NCBI GenBank assembly: GCA_001247695.2
Contig: LGRX02033451.1
Span: forward strand, 1-64,000
Direction of reading: 5' to 3'
Origin: Cymbomonas tetramitiformis
Lineage: Eukaryota > Chlorophyta > Pyramimonadophyceae > Pyramimonadales > Pyramimonadaceae
Length of the DNA stretch: 64,000 bases
The notes beneath the pieces are model-generated. The model was not told the DNA's origin and searched no databases. It worked only from the letters and a program-made list of their open reading frames with translations. How positions within the stretch are numbered: the stretch's first letter is position 1; the number at the start of each line of letters is the position of its first letter. This document shows positions 60,545-64,000 of this stretch, in pieces. Position numbers and translations under genes: made by a program.

Positions 60545-63500
60545 TCTTCAGCACGTCAGATAAATCATTTGGCAGTGTCTGAAGACATCCGTGATTCTCT
60601 TGTTCATCTTATCGCAGATTCCAATTCCGATCATTGCCAGATCATGATATTCCAATCGTGGCGTGCAACGCACTTGACGTTCATCCAGACTTTGCTGCGA
60701 ACAAATGCTGACAGCCTTGATCCGAGTGCCCTTCTCCCTATATTGTAGCAAAAAAGTAATACAGAAATCCAGAATGCTGATGACCGGAGGGTTCAAACAT
60801 TTTACATTTTGGAATTCGTCTTCTTTGCGTCACCGCATATCGTCAGGTTTAGCGGTCCCATCCCTCCCCTTTCCACTTCACGACATCGTGAAGGAACTCG
60901 TTGACAGCCTGCAGGGCATATATCCAGGAAATTCTCATACTTTCTCGTAGCCAGCACTTGAGGATGCGGAATCGCCCGTCTAAATTGTGCCGGCGTGCGC
61001 ATCACAGAATACGGAAGAAGAAGATGAGGCGCATAAGAAATTGCAAGGTTGGCGTGGCGGACTGCGAACATGGACACGCCGGTACAAGATGGAGCTGAGA
61101 CACGCTTTTCATGATGCCGTCACGGTGCATTGTGCACCAGAAGAATGCGACCAAGCATGGGAGGGAGGCACATGCTACAGTCGGACTTGAAACGCGCCTC
61201 ATCCACCCGCACTCCCTGGAGGGCGGCGCACCTTGTGAGGGGGGCCAAGAGCATCCTGCGCGGAGCGGACATCCTGCAGCCCGCAGTTGGAGACAAGCGT
61301 GTGCAGGTGGCTCAGCATGAGTTCCGGCACTCTCTTGTGGACAGCAAAGTCCTGCACGAGGTCCATGTGTGTGAGGATCTGCGCGCAGGACATCAGAGCC
61401 TCGGATGGCCAGCCCCACACGGAATACACTCGCAGAAGCCCCATAAAACAGGTCATATTGTACTCCTCGTTCACGCCCGCTCGGTAAGCCCGCTCCGCGT
61501 CCTCCAGGTGCAGCAGGCGCTCGCTCAGCAAGCCTCTCTTCAGCCAGTCGCCTGAAAAAGGAAGGGGAAACCGTTTAAATTGGTTGCCCTGAGAGCGCCG
61601 AGCCTCCCGAAACAGCACGCACCAAAGCATGGACGGGGGAAGAAGCACCTGCCGTCAACGGAGGCCCAGGTGTGACCACCTGACCTGGGTCCTCATCTGA
61701 ATCGTAGTCCTCATCGTCCATCTCGTCCTCGTCATCCTCGTCATCCTCGTCAAGACCTAAATCTCCGCAACAACCGCTCAACGTTGCGCACTGCTGTGGC
61801 ATGCCATGATCTTACACCCCCCGATGACGTGCCATGGTGTTGCATCCCGCGATGGCACCCTAATGATGCCCCGCAATCGTGGCACCCTCATCGCGCCGCA
61901 CAACCGTGGCACCCTAATGACGTCCCGCCACCGTGGCACCCTAAAAGCGCCGCACAACTGTGGCACCCTGACGACATTCCGCCACCATGGCACCCTAAAA
62001 GCGCCGCACAACCGTGGCACCCTGATGACGTTCCGCCACGGTGGCACCCTAATCGCGCCGCACAATCGTGGCACCCTGATGACGTCCCGCCACCGTGGCA
62101 CCCTACTCGCGCCATACGGCGCAATTTATGCGTAAGGAACACTGTTTAATATGAGACGGAAGATACTCGGCAGATCTTCATTTTGCATCATATTTAATTT
62201 ATGACGATCGCGAATGACATGCTGATCTATGTCACATGGTAATTTAAAGTTTTAATCCGTACCGCTCAGAAAAGCTACTAGCTTCAATAAATACAGCAGA
62301 GCCGCGCGATTGGCATCTCAGAAGAATCTCGAGCGTAATACCGTATTTAATAACCTTGTAAATTTTACACGAGTAATTAGTTTTGAGGAAACCGGTCGAT
62401 CGGGAGGGTTTTTCACATAACTCGATATACACGTGGCAAAGCCTATGTTACTTAGGGATGTCGTATATTTCCCACGTGTATGTATGGATATATAGAAAAC
62501 CCTCCCGACAGGTTGATGCACCTTCTAAAAAAATTGTACTCCAGCACCCCACGTTCATATTTCTAATGAAAGTATGCCGTTCAACTAACTAAATAAGGAT
62601 TCACTGTCATACTGTAATCCTGGGGTTGTCTGTACTGTTCATTTCTTTCAGTGCGATATATACCGTAGAGATTAATGATGCTGACGAGTTTATATATTGA
62701 TGACTCGAAGAATAAAATAAATAATATATGGAGACAAAACGGCGTATGCCGCACAACCGTGGCACCCTGATGACGTCCCGCCACTGTGGCACCCTAAAAG
62801 CGCCCCGAATGGCGCCACACAACTGTGGCACCCTGATGACGCTCTGCAATCGTGGCAGCCTCCAGCGAATTCCTGAGATGCTGCATAATCTCCACTCATG
62901 GTCGCTGGTGGATGATCCTTCATTCACTGCACGCACACTCTCGCGTGTTTCCAGGCTTCTGAGACTGAAGAGGAGACGCTCAAATGACCACTGAAAGCTG
63001 CACGCTGTGAATTGCGCCCGCCCAAGCTGCCCATGCTTGCTGGCAAACACCTGGCAGTCGATCAGAGTGGCCGGCACTGGACACATCCAGACGGGGGCAG
63101 CACCCCAGCGACTTGCGCCACGGGATGCTACAGCGATGCGGCACTTGGCTCACCTTTCATCAGCCTCTTCTGGCGACGCTTCACCTTCCACTCGCTGTAG
63201 CGCCAGTCCATGTATACTGCGAGGTCCTCGTAGATGGCCTGCAACACCCCGGGTGCGAGCACACTCGAAATTCTTCCCAGGTTTCTGGCCACATCCAGCC
63301 CGGGGATGCCCATCCCGTGGGTACCAAAACACACAAAGCAGAGAAAGGCCAGGGTACAAAGGCGAAAGCACAGAGAAGGCACGCACTGAGGCCGGCAGCA
63401 GCGCAAGCGGAGGGGGCTGAGGAGGCTAAGTCAGAGGACACACCTGAATGATCTCGTCCAGCCACACCGCGCAGATGCCCTTGTGGGTTGGCAGCTGCCC

Positions 63501-63720
63501 CAGGTTCACCACAGCGTTGTAGATCTGCATCTTCCTGGCAAGTGCCGGGGACGTGCCCGGAGGCAAGGCTGGCTGCTGTTGCTGCTCTCGCTGCGGCGGC
63601 GGCGGCCCTGCACCTTCTGTGCTCTTCGCTTCTGCGCCCACTCCCCCGCCCAGCATCCGCTCGGAACCTTGACACCACCATCGCCGTGTTCAACCTGCTG
63701 GTGACCTGATCACAGCCGGC
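60545..63720 (-). CDS. Unidentified multi-exon gene(s), helical-repeat protein fragments
   Basis: Several minus-strand stretches look like exons. About 63650-63440 (ARKMQIYNAVVNLGQLPTHK, then GICAVWLDEIIQ). About 63290-63140 (VARNLGRISSVLAPGVLQAI, YMDWRYSEWKVKRRQK). About 61800-61650, an acidic run (DEDDEDDEDEMDDEDYDSDE). About 61555-61210 (ERLLHLEDAERAYRAGV and SVWGWPSEALMSCAQILTHM) resembles TPR-like helical hairpins. About 60800-60550 is less certain. I do not recognise the family, and whether these belong to one gene is unknown. A strongly acidic linker between helical-repeat exons fits a scaffold protein. Confidence 0.4.
61798..62110 (+). repeat. GTGGCACCCT minisatellite, left part
   Basis: About twelve units of 24-28 bp built around cgtggcaccctaatgacg and cgccgcacaaccgtggcacc. 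The array resumes at 62751-62870 after a 634-bp interruption. Confidence 0.9.
62114..62747. mobile_element. Candidate small insertion splitting the minisatellite
   Basis: The AT-rich 634-bp segment starts ATACGGCG and ends CGGCGTAT, an 8-bp imperfect inverted end, with GCC on both sides (62111-62113 and 62748-62750). The repeat array reads through cleanly when it is removed. It contains an imperfect hairpin (about 62398-62515) with arms cgggagggtttt/aaaaccctcccg and atacacgtgg/ccacgtgtat. No coding frame is recognised. Confidence 0.5.
62751..62870 (+). repeat. GTGGCACCCT minisatellite, right part
   Basis: About five further units of the array at 61798-62110. Confidence 0.85.
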
Positions 63721-64000
63721 TTAAACAAAGCCCCTGCCAAAGTGAACCCAGCTCCCAGCCGTGGGTACGCCCTGTCAAAGGGCTGCCCAAATCAACCGCG
63801 GCGCCTCGGCCCTCCATTCCTTTCCTCTCCCCTCTCGTTTCCACTCACTCCTTTCTGCCGCTGGTGCTCGGAGCAGAATCGTGCGGGGGCTCACCTCCAG
63901 CGCCCTCAGCGTCATCGCTGCTGGAGACATCAAGCGCTTCCTGTGGCACCTGTTTCTGAAGCCCGGCCCCTCCGGCGCCCGGCTCCCTGCCTGCCTTGGT

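Overview
The window is nuclear DNA of a eukaryote, most likely a unicellular alga, carrying a nearly complete, recently inserted Polinton-like virus (PLV). The flanks are intron-rich, moderately GC-rich and full of minisatellites. They hold split genes for a kinesin-7-type motor, an RlmN-type radical-SAM methyltransferase and a family-2 glycosyltransferase. The species cannot be named from the sequence alone; a green alga is an inference from the PLV gene set.

Nested elements (769-29287). The outer layer is a 3.3-kb LTR retrotransposon on the minus strand. It has two 191-bp LTRs (769-959 and 29097-29287) that differ at one base by eye, a 5-bp target duplication CAATT, and one gag-type reading frame without reverse transcriptase or integrase. 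Inside its gag frame lies the inner layer, a 25,225-bp PLV (2173-27397). The PLV has 367-bp terminal inverted repeats that read as identical and a 6-bp target duplication GCCATG. Removing the PLV and one GCCATG rejoins the gag frame in phase.

PLV layout. The left block (2578-17700) is all minus strand. It runs from fibre-like proteins, a retropepsin-like aspartyl protease, the double-jelly-roll-type major capsid candidate and the minor capsid candidate, through small proteins, a lipase-like protein and an rve integrase, to a protein-primed family B DNA polymerase and two small basic proteins. The right block has mixed strands: an acidic/basic protein and the packaging ATPase (+), a beta-trefoil plus 2OG-Fe(II) oxygenase (-), a C5-cytosine methyltransferase (+), a TVpol-SF3 helicase (-), a tandem-repeat regulatory or origin-like region, two orphan genes (+), and an N6/N4 DNA methyltransferase (-) whose first codons lie in the right inverted repeat. 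Together these cover integration, two replication modules, DNA modification, packaging, capsid assembly and maturation, and host attachment. Two genes (lipase, large fibre) carry in-frame TAA codons, so this copy may be slightly decayed or the codons may be assembly errors.

Host region (29.3-64 kb). Kinesin (+, 30.3-36.8 kb); RlmN-like gene (-, about 46.3-40.8 kb); GT2 glycosyltransferase (+, about 49.8-56.7 kb); a gene-poor AT-richer stretch (56.7-60.5 kb); and minus-strand exons of an unrecognised helical-repeat protein (about 61-63.7 kb). Many minisatellites and at least two MITE-like insertions lie between and inside these genes.
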